Assembly (NCBI GenBank): GCA_037074765.1
Contig: JBAMDO010000373.1
Location: forward strand, 1 to 30,672
Reading direction: 5' to 3'
DNA: 30,672 bases
From: Mansonella perstans
Taxonomy: Eukaryota > Nematoda > Chromadorea > Rhabditida > Onchocercidae
The notes beneath the pieces were generated by a model. The model was not told the origin of the DNA and did no database searches. It worked only from the letters and a program-made list of their open reading frames with translations. Every line of letters starts with the position of its first letter. The first letter of the stretch is position 1. The position numbers and the translations under genes were made by a program. Below, in pieces: positions 1 through 11,399 of the stretch.

Positions 1-1903
1 TTGCAATATCATTATCACCGTAGTGAGAATAATTCTAGTAGTAAATTAATTTCAAATAAAAACTATTAAAATATCAATAAATTCATTATTACAGGTATAT
101 GGCAAATAATGCATATACCTCTAATAATATAATTAATTAAGAAAAAAAAAATTGGACGAACATTTCATCATCAAAAAAAGATCAAAAATAAATAAATCAT
201 CTAATACAATAGTGGTATAACTTTTAAATATTTATTTATTTCAATAATTCTAGATAAAATTTCAAATTTAATTATTCCTTCGATGCTTTAAATGATTTTT
301 TTTTAAATGCTTATTTAGATGATTTTAGGCCAAACTTTTTCTATCATTAAATGCATAAACGGAACAAAACCAACATAACTATAAAAATTGAATTATGCTG
401 TCATCGCTGCATGAATCAAAGTTAATTTAACGAAATTTTTAGTTGATATCATAACATATCATTATTTTTTCTTCTGCTAAAATGCTATTGAATAAATCAA
501 AACAATGAAATTTCTAATAATCTAAAATTTTAATAATTTTTTTTTTCATTGCTACTCTTTTGGGTGTATATATATATATATTATTTCTTATCAAAATACT
601 AATTAGAATTATGCAAATCATTGCTTGTTTGTAAATAAATCACTCTTCGTATTAAATTAGTATGAGCAGAGAAAAAAAACTGCCCTAATGACTAATTAGA
701 AAATATTCAAAGCACGTTGATGTGCGGATGGATGGCACGAAGAAATGTTAAAATGAAAATGTTTAGAAGAAGAAATCATACGGAACAGCAGTTTCAATCT
801 TGCTGATTTGATAATTAAAGCAAACCTCATCGGGTGTAATTTCAAACTTCACTTCCAATTAATCTTATCCAGTTGCTAACAAAACTTTAACACAAAGTAA
901 AATAAGATAAAATTACTTCAAAAAATTTTTAACTAAAACAAATTGCAAAAATTAACTTTCGAGGAACATTTGAAATAATTCATTACTACAGGAAATTCAA
1001 ATAATATATAAAATTACTTAAAACAAATTAATTAGTTAAAATTACTTATAATAATTAAAAAGATATTAAAACCAATCACTGTACTAAGTAATAATGATTT
1101 ATGTTTTAGGGAAAACATCAAATTAAATATTAAATTAAATATCCAATTAGCCGGATGATCGAAATTAGATTGATTTAAATTTTACTATCACAACTAAATA
1201 TAGACTAAATTAGGCTTTACAATAGATTTATCACATTCTTTTCTTCTCTTGTTGTTACATTTTTAAACTTTATTTATCTGCATCACAATGACAAAAAAAA
1301 TTAGTCAGTAAATGTAGATATTTGATGGTGGTGAATTTTCACATTGAAATTTTTGTTCCATTTTGCTATAAAATTAATTGAAATAATTTAGAGTAAACTT
1401 CCTAGTTTTTTTCTTATTTTTCATTCTTACTTTTTTCGTCTTTTTTCTCCCTCTCCCTTTCATTCTTTTTCTCTAAATGATTGAAACAAAAAGTTGGTTT
1501 ATATTAAGCAAGTTAATGCGAAAAAAAAAGTGCATATATACTAAATAAATTCGCTTGCTACATCATTTTTTTCTCAACAAAACTTTAACCGAAGCGAACA
1601 TTTGTCAAAATTAGAATTTTGAAATTTTTTATATACATGTAAAGTATGTGTATGGTTAAGCAGTTTTTAAATACATATATATATGAGCAATAAGTCAATA
1701 TTCTGACCAAAGTAGCAACAGCACTTCTATTCAAATTATAAAAAGAACGTCTGCCACTATGCTTAGCAACTTATCACCATTTATCATTAAAAAAAAAACT
1801 TATCACCACATATCACTAAAAAAACTGGATAACTTACTACTATGAAAGTTATAAATGCAAATTTCATGACTTTTTCTCTTCCTATCTTATATAAAGTATT
1901 GCA
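1..1903. other. AT-rich intergenic sequence, no gene seen
   Basis: I see no recognisable coding stretch on either strand, only poly-A/T runs and short TA repeats (for example near 570-580 and 1675-1685). A slightly GC-richer patch at about 715-870 has no open frame I can interpret. Confidence 0.6.
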
Positions 1904-2030
1904 AACAATATAGTTAATTCTCCAAGCATAATTTAACTCAGTATTTCCACTGTATGGTTCATTATGAGCATTTATTGCTAAACAATATAGTTAATTCTCC
2001 AAGCACAATTTGACTCAATATTTCCACTGA
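1904..2030. repeat. Imperfect tandem duplication, period 77 bp
   Basis: A 49-base segment starting AACAATATAGTTAATTCTCC at 1904 recurs at 1981 with three mismatches, both copies ending TATTTCCACTG. The period is 77 bp. After the second copy, TTTTCCACTGAAAA repeats once more locally. It is non-coding. Confidence 0.8.
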
Positions 2031-2698
2031 AAATATATTTTTCCACTGAAAAATACTAAATATATATAAAAGGATGAATTTTTCACATCAATCCTTACCA
2101 ATATTGGAAAAAGTTTTTTATAGCTGTTCAACAACTCTTTTAACAATAATTGAGGTGGATTTTTCTACTTTTTGTACTCTGAGCTCTCATTAAGTATATA
2201 TCTTGTATATATATACTAATTAACCTTATCGCTAAACTGAAAACAAAAGGTAATCTCCATCTCCAAGATTCGAAATCGGATACTTTTTTTGCAAATGAGT
2301 GCCGATACAAGACTTAATATTGAACCAAAAATTTTTTCACAAAATTTCAATATTCTGCCCAAAATAGCAAAACAGACTTCATTAACAAAATTAAATTACA
2401 CGGTAATTACCAACAATTTTTTTAGCTTTTCCAAAATTCAAATGTTCATTGATTGTAAATACAATGTATTATTTTTGGCACGGTACATTTTCACTAAAAT
2501 TTGTTGCATTGTCAGTCAATTTTGTTGAATTTTAATAAATTTTCAGCTTCTAAAATCATTGCTATAAGTTTTTAAGCGATTATTTTTTAATTAAAGTTTA
2601 CAAGTCTTTCATTAGAAAAATTAAGCGAAATTTAAGACTTAATTTAATAATGTAAATTTATGCTATAATTTTATGCGGGAAACATATTAATACTGGTA
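2031..2698. other. AT-rich intergenic sequence, no gene seen
   Basis: A 79-codon open frame on the plus strand (2289..2528) shows no recognisable motif and has the composition expected by chance in AT-rich DNA. Nothing else is supported. Confidence 0.5.
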
Positions 2699-2966
2699 CT
2701 AGGAAATTTGAATTCTAGGAACAGTGTTACATCTGATAAAATTTATTAATTAACCGAAATCATTAACCGAAAGAATTACGATATTGTTTAACCGAAATCA
2801 TATTAATTAAGCGAAATCAAACTACGATATTACCAGGAAATTCGATGACGACGTTAATTAATCGAAATCAAATTACCAGGAAATTTAACTTCTACAAGCA
2901 TTGTAATATCTGATGAAATTTAGTATTTTAATTAAATTATTAATTAATCAAAATAAATTACGATAA
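2699..2966. repeat. Degenerate repeat built on AGGAAATTTNA and ATTAATTAACCGAAATC
   Basis: Two long related segments start at about 2699 (CTAGGAAATTTGAATTCTA) and 2871 (ACCAGGAAATTTAACTTCTA). Each is followed by an ATCTGATNAAATTTA segment. Between them, ATTAA-CCGAAATCA and TACGATATT modules recur several times. It looks like an old tandem array with a scrambled unit. Confidence 0.65.
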
Positions 2967-3340
2967 TATGGGTTTTTGTGTGATATGTGTTAATTGATTG
3001 ATGAATGTTGTTTTAAGCGTAAATGTTTTGCACAAATTTGAGAAATTTTTAAAAACTGTCAGTAAATTCGAAAATAGTGATAAAAATGTTTTTTATGAAA
3101 TAAACGTTCCCAGTCATTAACAAATTAATTTAGTTCAATTCGTTCCATGCAAAACAGTAATGATGTTATTTTTATCTAGTTCAAACATGATATGTTTAGG
3201 TCAAAATCAAAATGAAATAAATTGTACTGTTAAATTATTCATTGAAATTTCATCATATAACAAATTAATTACAATTAATTGATACTAAATAATTTGAATT
3301 TTTCAATATTTTTTTCGCAATGCAATCGATAAAAAAGATT

Positions 3341-3346
3341 TTTATT
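3341..3346 (-). promoter_or_regulatory. Candidate polyadenylation signal for the TTR gene
   Basis: AATAAA lies on the minus strand about 105 nt after the TTR stop codon. The hexamer is common by chance in DNA this AT-rich, so only its position supports the call. Confidence 0.3.
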
Positions 3347-3449
3347 ACAGCATATTAACTAATTAATTAATCTGAAAAAAAATTTATATTACACAACTCA
3401 AAAAATGCCAATTAATACAATTCACAAAATTTCACACTGAAATAAAATT

Positions 3450-5597
3450 TCAATGAATGCAGTCACGTGTTTCACCTTTAATCTTTCCAGCAAGTTCAAT
3501 GGTTCCTGCTTTGTAAAAGTTTTTTGGTGTTTTACCATTGGTCACGTAGCTATCGGGTATCATTATGCTAATTTTACGTTGACAAGGCTGAAAAAAGAAA
3601 AATAAACAAACAAACATGATTATTGATTGATTGGAATTGGAACAATCAAAATTTTGATCAAATTCGATAATTTCTGAAGATAAATTATAAGAATGTTGCA
3701 TTATTCTAAGTTCAATAATTATATAGTAAATTATTGTACAGTAATTTATTACACAGCAATTTATTATACAGCATATTCGGAATGATTAGTCTTTTTTCTT
3801 CATTTATTATACATAATTTGTCATTATATAAACAGCAAAAATAAAACGTAAAAAAAATTATTAATTTTATAAAAGATTCAAAAATTAATTGAGAGATTTT
3901 GTTGAAGTCTTTTTTTTCTAATTAAAATCAAATTTTAAAAGATAATCAGCTGAGAAGAAATAAATAGCAAAAACTTTATTGCTTGTTTAAATTTTTTTGC
4001 TGAGAAACTTTCACAACAAATTTTAGCACTAATGATAAAAGCTTGAAAAACATTTCACAGAAAAAATAGATTTTCCTCCTGCAAAAAAAAAATTTAATTG
4101 CAATTTATAAATATGAAATAAAAATCCTGCAATTTTTACTTGCAAAGTTTTCACTCACAAATTTACATTCATGTTTAGGTCCTAAAACAATGATATTGCA
4201 GTATTTGACTATTAATCTCGATCATAATTACAATATATTTGAAAAAATTCATTTTAATAATTTATGAAATTATAAAATGTGGAAAAAATAAGTAAATAGA
4301 AGCAAACAAGGGAAAACAGAGAAAAATAATGAAAATAAGTAAATGAAAATGAAATTATATTCATATTCATATAAATATTTGTCCAAAAATTCAGCCAGTA
4401 GTCATTTATGTTAAGCTATTTAGTGGAAAATATTTGGCAACAAAAAAAAACAATCATTACCATCCATTCATCATGGCAATCATGATAAATATTTAGTTTC
4501 GGATCAATTGTTGTACCTTCTCTCAGCGAGCCAGAAATACGAAATGCACCATTTCTATCTGTTCGACCTTCTGCCATAAGGTCATCTGTATCTAGACCTG
4601 AAAATAATTCATTTACTTTAAACCAAATAAATAATAAATGCCACGTGTAACTTTTCTTCTTTCTTGTTTTCAATTGTTGGAAATTACGAACTGTTTTTGA
4701 AATTATTAGTCATCATTTTTTTTTTCCAATCATATCTTTTATAATGCATGACAAAATAGCAATAAAGAAAAGAATTAAATGTTTAATTAGAAAAAAAAGT
4801 GAAAAAATTATTAAATCATTTACTGGAATTTTAATGCACGACAATTCTCATGAGTCATTAAATGAGGAATAACGAATATTTTAGTTATTTGACAAATTGT
4901 TTCAATTTCATTTTGTTGAAATGAACTTCTAGACTTGAAATTTAATTTTTCTTTTCATATGTAGATGTATATTGAAATATTTATCATATATTAAAATTAA
5001 TTTCACCATGCAAAATAACAGTGGAATTAATATGCACATAAAATTTCTCATCATTTTAATAAATTCTGTAATAAACAAAAAAAAAAAGAACTTAAGAACT
5101 CATTTTATAATTTCCAATATAACAATACATAATTAATAATGTAACTAAAACATTTTAGCAATAGCAAAAAGAAATGCTCTTTCAAAATTTTACATTATAC
5201 TTTTAGTATTAAGAATTTTTGAATTCTTAATTTATTACAAAAATTAAATTTTTCATTTTCCATTTTATAACAAATTATAATAGCATACTAAATTTTTTTC
5301 TTTTGTTGCTATTTTAATTAAGCGAAATGAAATAATGAGAGAAGGAGAAAAAAAAAATTGAAACTGAAAAGAAAAGTTATTAACAAAATTTCTAAATTAG
5401 AATCGAAAAAAAAAACTATTAAAAAAACCTCTGTCATCATCGTATAACTTGATGAGAACACCACCAGCTGGTTTGCCGTCACATGTAAGTGTACCTTCAA
5501 CACCGGCACTTTGTAATCGACCAACTAATCCACCGAGCGCACCAAATGCGCAAGGTAAATTGAAAAGGTACAGTAGTATCATTGCTTGCAGCATCAT
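3450..5597 (-). CDS. Secreted transthyretin-like (TTR) family protein, three exons, 147 aa
   Basis: Exons are 5597..5429, 4597..4461 and 3587..3450, with introns of 831 and 873 bp. All junctions are GT..AG and the frame stays open across them. The N-terminus MMLQAMILLYLFNLPCAFG is a signal peptide. The mature part has the nematode TTR hallmarks: GRLQSAGVEGTLTCDGKPA, KLYDDDRGLDTDDLMAEG, TTIDPKLNIYHDC, PCQRKISIMIPD and a terminal CIH. Four cysteines in the mature region probably form two disulphides, as in the family. Its length is usual for TTR-like proteins (Pfam Transthyretin-like). The family is nematode-specific and secreted, and most members lack an assigned function; one C. elegans member, TTR-52, bridges phosphatidylserine to a phagocyte receptor. 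The first of two adjacent ATGs is used because a splice acceptor ends 1 nt before it. Which C. elegans paralogue it matches cannot be told by eye. Confidence 0.95.
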
Positions 5598-5598
5598 T

Positions 5599-5608
5599 CT
5601 GCAATTAT
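5599..5608 (-). promoter_or_regulatory. Splice acceptor just upstream of the TTR start codon, probably spliced-leader trans-splicing
   Basis: On the minus strand ATAATTGCAG is followed by a single A and then ATGATG. An acceptor one base before a start codon is typical of nematode SL1 trans-splice sites. A conventional 5' UTR intron cannot be excluded. Confidence 0.55.
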
Positions 5609-5841
5609 GCTCAGTTAACCATAATTGGCTATGTAAATGATATTATGGATAATAATAATAGTAATATAACAGTACTGATAGTAACAGTAATGATATGATA
5701 ATATTTAAAATTTCGAAAAAAGATTTTGATTACGGAATGTTTTACTAATATTGTCAACGATGCATCATTTATTTTGATGAGCTACGATGCAAATATATTC
5801 ATTAAAATTATGGAATCATGATTTTGGAAAAACTGTTTACA

Positions 5842-6285
5842 GGTCATGAAAGAGTGACCATAAAAACTTTTCACAATAATAATATTATCATAATATAATA
5901 TAACAATAATCAGTATTTTACCAACTTAAATATTGATATCACTAACTGATATTATTATTGTTCTTATTATTACTATTTTCAACATCATTATTATTATTTA
6001 TTATGATTACTATTATGACTGTTATCACTACTAATATCATTACAAAAAGGGCGACAATAACAACTTTTCAGAGAATTAGTTCTATCACAATATAATACTA
6101 TCACCAACATTGTTATTATTATTACACTACTAATATCATTACGGGTTGTGAAAGAGTAACAATAATAGCTTTGAGAATAATAGTACTATAATAATATAAT
6201 GATAATCAGTATTATTGATATCATTAATTAATAATATTATTGCTGTTATTATTGAGTGTGTAAAGAACAATAAGCTTTGTATTTC
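5842..6285. repeat. Degenerate tandem repeat rich in ATT/AAT triplets
   Basis: A module (TGAAAGAGTGACCATAAAAA, or variants with GGGCGACAATAACA, GAAAGAGTAACAATAATAGC, GTAAAGAACAATAAGCTTTG) followed by AATAATATTATCATAATATAA recurs at about 5842, 6041, 6143 and 6255. Spacing is uneven (about 200, 100 and 110 bp). The intervening sequence is a drifted trinucleotide repeat that extends left to about 5645. Confidence 0.65.
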
Positions 6286-7152
6286 GACGAATTCACAAAA
6301 TTAGTGGTTATAACCAGATTTAGAAAATTTTATCGATTATGAGCTGTGAAATTTTCTTCGCAAACAACTCTCTTCTCCTTTTCTTGATCTCTATGTTCTC
6401 TTTATGTTTTATTATTTATTATTTTTCCCTATTTCAAAACAAATATCTTTAAATATTTATTATAATTAATAAATTCAAACACTATTCAATAATCTAAAAA
6501 AAAGGATTTATTTGAAAATTATAAAAATTTTTAAATTAAGTTTTACAAAAAAATAGTTTAATTTTAAAACGTAAACAAATGAAAAAACAAGCAGTTGGTT
6601 GCTGTCAAATGCGATGGAAATGTTTGTTAACCAAATATGTTATAGGTAAATGTACGAAAAAAAGTATGGGTGAAATGTTGGGTAAATTATTAAGATGGAG
6701 AAGATGAATGAAATGGGTGTATTATTTCAACAAATTGCAGCAAACATGACACTAATCACTGACATGATCAATGATCGAGACAATTTGCAGTTTTGCTAAA
6801 GAAATGAAAACAGTGCAAAGATCGATTAATTTGGAATGAATTAATTTCGGCATTAAGCAGTAAAAAGAAATGAATAAGTGGAAAAAAAGGTAAATCGTAG
6901 GAAAATTAAAACTCATTTAAATATTAACAAAATTTTAACAAGGAAAAATGAAATCACAATGTGTATAGCAAATTTCTGATTATTTAGAAAATAGAATATA
7001 AAAAAATTTTTTTAATTAAAACTGAATTTTAATTGCAGCAAAATAAAATTTAAAATCTTTGAAATAGAAAGAAAATCTTAATAAATTCAAGGGATATTTG
7101 CACACATTGTTGTAATTATCACAAAATGTGTGTAATAATTAATATACAAATA
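6286..7152. other. AT-rich intergenic sequence, no gene seen
   Basis: No open frame with coding character is visible on either strand. Confidence 0.5.
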
Positions 7153-7352
7153 TAATCAATATTAGTAATTCATGTGAAATCGCAAATAACCAATAAAAAA
7201 AAATGACTCATGTGAAATTACAATTAATCAGTATTAATGGCCGATGTGAAATTACAAATAATTTTAATGATTCATATGAAATTAGAATTTTTCAATATTA
7301 ATTTTTCATGTGAAACTAAAAATAATCAATATTATTGATTCATGTGAAAATA
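7153..7352. repeat. Minisatellite, about 34-bp unit, six copies
   Basis: The word CATGTGAAAT (or close variants CGATGTGAAAT, CATATGAAAT, CATGTGAAAC) occurs at 7171, 7209, 7242, 7273, 7307 and 7341, giving periods of 38, 33, 31, 34 and 34 bp. Units also share AATAATCAATATTA between the anchor words. Confidence 0.8.
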
Positions 7353-8149
7353 TGTGTTTAAAAATTTGTGAAATTTAAGAAAAATTTTTTCTCCACTTAA
7401 ACAATAGTAATATATCATTTCTTTTCACTATTTCTGTTTTCGTTGAAATTAAAAAATTAAATGTATCATTTTCACACGAATCATTAATACTGTTTATTTG
7501 ATAATAAAAATAAATCTAAAAAAAAAAATTAAGTGAGCAAAAATTAGTCACAATAAAGATTTTTTTATTTTTAAGTAAAGGTTAAAATAGTAAGAATGAA
7601 CAAGAAAAAAAAAGAACAAATAAATATCTACCAAAATTTTTTGATAGTACTGACTTTTTGAAAACCCCACATTTTTAGTTGGTTCATATGAATTTTAAGA
7701 AGAATTTCTAAGTTCAAAACTTCAAATAAATTTTAAAGAAAAATTGAAAAGCAATTTCATAAAGAAATGAAAAGGAATTTAACCAATCATCGAAATATAT
7801 TAAGAGAAAAAAAACTGGAAAAAATTTTTGAAAGGAAATTTAGTAGGAAATTTTTCTTTCTCTAACAAAAATGAAAACTTCAGTATAATCGATGTTGACA
7901 TTGAAGTAAATGAATGTAAAAAAAAAAAAAAGAAAAACCGGTGATAAGATTAGGTATGTTGTGCGATATTACACATTAGAAGTAGTAGTTTAAAAAAAAG
8001 TCGATAAAAAGTACAAAATATGCAATAAATTTGGTAAACAGTAACAAGAATAAGTTATACGGTAAACAGTCAAGTTACACATAAATAAGTATACATGATC
8101 AATCATGGCAACAAATTTTAGTTATTATTGCATTTGCTAAAAGCTAATT
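7353..8149. other. AT-rich intergenic sequence, no gene seen
   Basis: This stretch has poly-A runs and short AT repeats only. No coding or RNA gene signature was recognised. Confidence 0.5.
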
Positions 8150-8320
8150 GTCCCAAAGTTGGTTTGAGTTCTAGTTTCCCCTGACACTAGCTTTTTTCAC
8201 CTAGATTCCAGCACTATGAGAAGATCTATGTACCTTCTTCCTGTCATTCCAGAAATCTCTCTTATCATTCCAATTCCCTCGTCCTGTTACCTCAATACCT
8301 GGGATTCTTGATACCTCTTT
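8150..8320. other. GC-richer patch of unknown nature
   Basis: This stretch is visibly less AT-rich than its surroundings. It carries short open frames on both strands: about 31 codons on plus from an ATG at 8216, and about 37 codons on minus reading RGNWNDKRDFWNDRKK in part. No splice sites or motifs let me call it an exon. It could be an eroded mobile element or gene fragment. Confidence 0.3.
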
Positions 8321-8809
8321 AGCAATAAATATTTAAGAAATTTACTAAATAGAAAAAAAGCAAAGCATAACCATGTAACATTACTCTATTAAAATAGCTG
8401 ATATTAAAAATGCATTGGATAACAGCTGATTGTCGCTTTTCGTTAACAGATTTCGCAAATGAGAAAGTTATCCTTCACTGAGAAGCAAAAAGAAATACCG
8501 ACCGATGAATAATGCAGCTCTAGTAATCGCGTTGATGACAAATAAACGACATAAAAATGTCGCAATAATGGATGCTTGACTATAAAAACTAACTTTATGG
8601 AGCCTTTTTTTTCTTATATATTTCAAGGATTAAAAGCGGAAGCCAAGATTTACTTGGATCATTTATGAAGGTATCTTCAGCCATATGCACAAGTAGCGAA
8701 ATTCCTTTGCAACATCACACCGACATCACAGAATAGTATATTGCATCATCATTGATCTTAATAGATGTGATCAGTAGATTTGCGTGATCAATCTTATTAA
8801 ATACCATAA

Positions 8810-8885
8810 GTTCGATCATTATTTGTCAAAATTTATAAAAAGAAAATTAACTTGAAATTTTCGCAATAATATGGAAATTAAAAAA
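8810..8885. repeat. Partial copy C of a dispersed repeat
   Basis: ATTATTTGTCAAAATTTATA, then GAAAATTAACTTGAAATTTT and CAATAATATGGAA, match with few changes the segment at about 11485-11540 inside copy B. This marks a third, partial member of the repeat family described at 9375 and 11400. Confidence 0.6.
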
Positions 8886-9374
8886 AAAGAAAATAAGAGC
8901 AAATTTATATTTTAATCACCACTGATCATTATGAGCTGTTAACTGCTATCAATGAACGCTATCAATATTTGTAAAATATGAAGTATTTGTTCTCTTTTAC
9001 GTATGCATAATTCCAACATTTTTTGATTTTCAAATTTTCTAAATGTTTTCGAAAATTTTGCTTTTTATAAATTCCACAAAGCTATTTAGTCAAATCCTTT
9101 ACTAATTGAATGAATAGAAAAATTTATCTATAAAATTAAATTTAATCATTGTTCGAAGGAAGTATTTGAGTGCTGAGTACAAATAAAGCTTCAATTAGTA
9201 TTAATTATCCTAATCAACTATTCGTAACTATTAAAATGAGTGGCGATTTTCAGTTGATTGAATTCATTTATTATCGATATAGATTCCAATCTGATAAAAA
9301 GTTGTTGACATGATTGAATCAAAGAATTCATAAAGCATAAAATCTATCGTTTTATAAAATTCGTTGTGTGCATT

Positions 9375-9648
9375 TTAATTCTTGATGCCCTGACCGAAAT
9401 TATCAAAGGAAATATTACTGGGAAAAAATCAGTCTTAAGAAATGAAATTGGAATTCATTAAGACAGAATTTCTAAATAATATACAATTAAAAATTTATTC
9501 AATTGTTTTTAGTCAGTTTCTACTTATGCAAATATTGCGTTCTTGTGTCAAATAAATTTTAAATTCAAATTTTCACTCTGGGTTTTGAACGAGTCCATAA
9601 CTCATAACGGTGAACTAATGAAACAAAGTATTGAAACTTATTGAAATT
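9375..9648. repeat. Dispersed repeat, copy A
   Basis: This copy shares, in the same order as copy B at 11400..11716, the modules TTAATTCNTGAT, AATTATCAA, CAGTCTTAAGAAAT, TGCAAATNTTGC, TTTTGAACGAGTC, and TGAAACAAAGTATTG followed by TTATTGAAAT. Its right part (9563..9648) is also present as an inverted copy at 9735..9817, so the block ends in a large hairpin. No transposase or target-site duplication was recognised. Confidence 0.75.
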
Positions 9649-9734
9649 CAACGATTAATAAAAATTCGTTGTTATCCAATGTATATCAACACTACTATAA
9701 AAAGAATGAAGCCAACAACAGAAGTTGAGTTCTG

Positions 9735-9817
9735 GATTTCAATAACTTTCAATACTTTGTTTCATTAGTTCGTTATGAATTATGGACTCGTTCAAAACCA
9801 GAGTGAAAATTTTGAAT
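9735..9817. repeat. Inverted copy of the copy A end, forming a long palindrome
   Basis: The reverse complement of this segment matches 9563..9648 over about 83 bp with only a handful of changes, including TTTTGAACGAGTCCATAA and CTAATGAAACAAAGTATTG. The loop between the arms is about 86 bp. Right after it (9814..9845) the same AATGAAACAAAGTATTGAAA end motif appears again in direct orientation. The arrangement resembles a foldback element or MITE, or the head-to-head meeting of two copies. Confidence 0.8.
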
Positions 9818-10100
9818 GAAACAAAGTATTGAAACTTACTGAAATATATCCGGGATACTTTAGCATTTCTCTACACAATTCCTTTGTACCCTGGAGTCAA
9901 CTGCCGTCGTGAGCAAATGACTTCATCCCAAGCAGTAGTTTTCTGTTACAAAATTTCAGTTCAATAAAAGTTACTTTTAATTTGGTCGAAATTTATTTTC
10001 GCGCTAATCACTTCGGTGATATTACTGATTAATTGATTAAATAGATAAGAACTGTTGCTAGATATATTCATATCAATTTATTAACACGTACATATCTAAG

Positions 10101-10460
10101 TTAATTATCGCCATAACTGTAATTGAGTGATTTCGCGGGACAGATAACGCGAACTTCCCGAACCTTCCGTATGAGATTAGCTTCTTTTTCCGACTCTTCG
10201 TTGCTCTTATCCTCAATTCCACACAACTGAGTGGAATCAATGAAATGTAAGAGTATGGGCAAAACGTCATTTTGTGATTTTTCATCATTGTTTCGCCGTA
10301 CACTATTATATGTACCATTATCATGGTCGCAATTGTCAAGTAACATCAAATCGTAACTGTCTAGTATTGACTCCAAATCGCAATCATCGGAGATTTCAAA
10401 GTTATTCGAGAAATCTTTATTCGTATCGTTCAGTTGATCTGGTGGATCATGTTTAAGTAA
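10101..10460 (-). CDS. Unrecognised coding-like open frame (119 codons, no start at its beginning)
   Basis: The frame is open from just after a stop at 10461..10463 to TAA at 10101..10103. The first ATG in frame is at 10346. Composition is GC-richer and more protein-like than any surrounding sequence: an acidic N-terminal part (KDFSNNFEISDDCDLESIL, LDNCDHDNGTYNSVRRNND) and a charged C-terminal part (EDKSNEESEKEANLIRKVRE). I recognise no domain. There is no strong acceptor at its left boundary, so this may be an exon, a retrocopy or a broken gene. It lies between two direct copies of a dispersed repeat, which may mean it is the inside of a decayed mobile element. On real protein-coding status I am unsure. 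Confidence 0.35.
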   Translation of the reverse strand, partial: LLKHDPPDQLNDTNKDFSNNFEISDDCDLESILDSYDLMLLDNCDHDNGTYNSVRRNNDEKSQNDVLPILLHFIDSTQLCGIEDKSNEESEKEANLIRKVREVRVICPAKSLNYSYGDN

Positions 10461-10464
10461 TTAA

Positions 10465-10656
10465 TTAATTCTTAAGCACTATTTCTCCATTCATATTATA
10501 TGTACCATCAGATATTTTTAGCCGTATCGTCCAATTAATCCGGTCTAGGAACCGGGAGCAGTTGAAGACGGTCAGAAAATCTTGTAGTATGTAACCAAGA
10601 TGTGAACGTTTATGGTATATCGCTGGTGTCGAGATTAAGTGTAGAGAACGTTTCAT
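10465..10656 (-). pseudogene. Second unrecognised open frame beside the 10.1 kb ORF (possible gene fragment)
   Basis: A 63-codon frame starts from an ATG at 10656, reads through ILQDFLTVFNCSRFLDRIN and ends at TAA 10465..10467. It is on the same strand as, and five bases before, the longer open frame, but separated from it by stops. It has the same GC-richer composition, so the two may once have belonged to one longer coding unit. The peptides share a GTYN motif (DNGTYNS and DGTYNMN), which could be chance. No family was recognised. Confidence 0.25.
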
Positions 10657-11179
10657 TCTGAACCGAAATGATGCAAAACAAAAATCTGAACAAAATTATT
10701 TGTTTCATTGGCATGATAATGAGCGAAGATATTTAAATGATTGAAATGCTTCAATGGAAGTTTGTTATTTTACATTGGTTGGGACTGCAAGACCAAAAGT
10801 CGAAACAGTCTTTAATCTTTGCTGACTACTTTAAATGTTTTTTCTTTTTTTCATTCACTTTCATAACTGTAAAGTGAAAGTTAATGAATCCTGTTTGATC
10901 TCCAAAAGTGGCATAACACTTGTGGTTAAATGATGGATAGTTGAATTTAAAAGTCAATGATTGAACGAATTTTTAATCCATATACTGTTGAAAAATTCTA
11001 CCTTTGTTCTTTAATTCGATATTGCTGCTGAATGATTTGCATATTGTTGCAGTTTTCATTGAATTTCTTTTTCAACTAATTTTTCCATATAATAATCGAG
11101 TCAGCTGTATAACATATGGTTGATTTTTTTTTGCAATGATTTCTATTCAAATCATTTCGAAAATGAATTACAATTGTTT

Positions 11180-11335
11180 ATGCAACTCAACATTCTTTTG
11201 TCTGATAATAACAAGAAAAAAATTTGCTTTTTTACCATTATTATTGCATTCATTTGTGTACTGATACTGTTAATTCTTATTCATTCAAAAATATCTAAAT
11301 ATTGTTGGAATTCCTGTAACTCTAAGTTATATTAG
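11180..11335 (+). CDS. Possible 51-aa single-pass membrane microprotein
   Basis: The frame starts at ATG 11180 (MQLNILLSDNNKKK), runs through a strongly hydrophobic segment of about 20 residues (CFFTIIIAFICVLILLILIH) and ends in a short polar tail with three cysteines and a tryptophan. Lys-Lys-Lys before the segment and His-Ser-Lys after it bracket it like a membrane anchor. An AATAAA lies 28 nt after the stop at 11363..11368. Against it: T-rich DNA often encodes hydrophobic peptides by chance, and no start-site or splice evidence supports expression. Confidence 0.2.
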   Translation: MQLNILLSDNNKKKICFFTIIIAFICVLILLILIHSKISKYCWNSCNSKLY

Positions 11336-11399
11336 TTACAGTCGCGTATAAATGTCATAATGAATAAAAATTTATAAGGTTAGTACTGATTTGCCAATG

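Noticed and set aside
2289..2528. 79-codon plus-strand frame
   Set aside because: Composition is typical of random AT-rich sequence, with no motif, splice context or polyadenylation signal that stands out.
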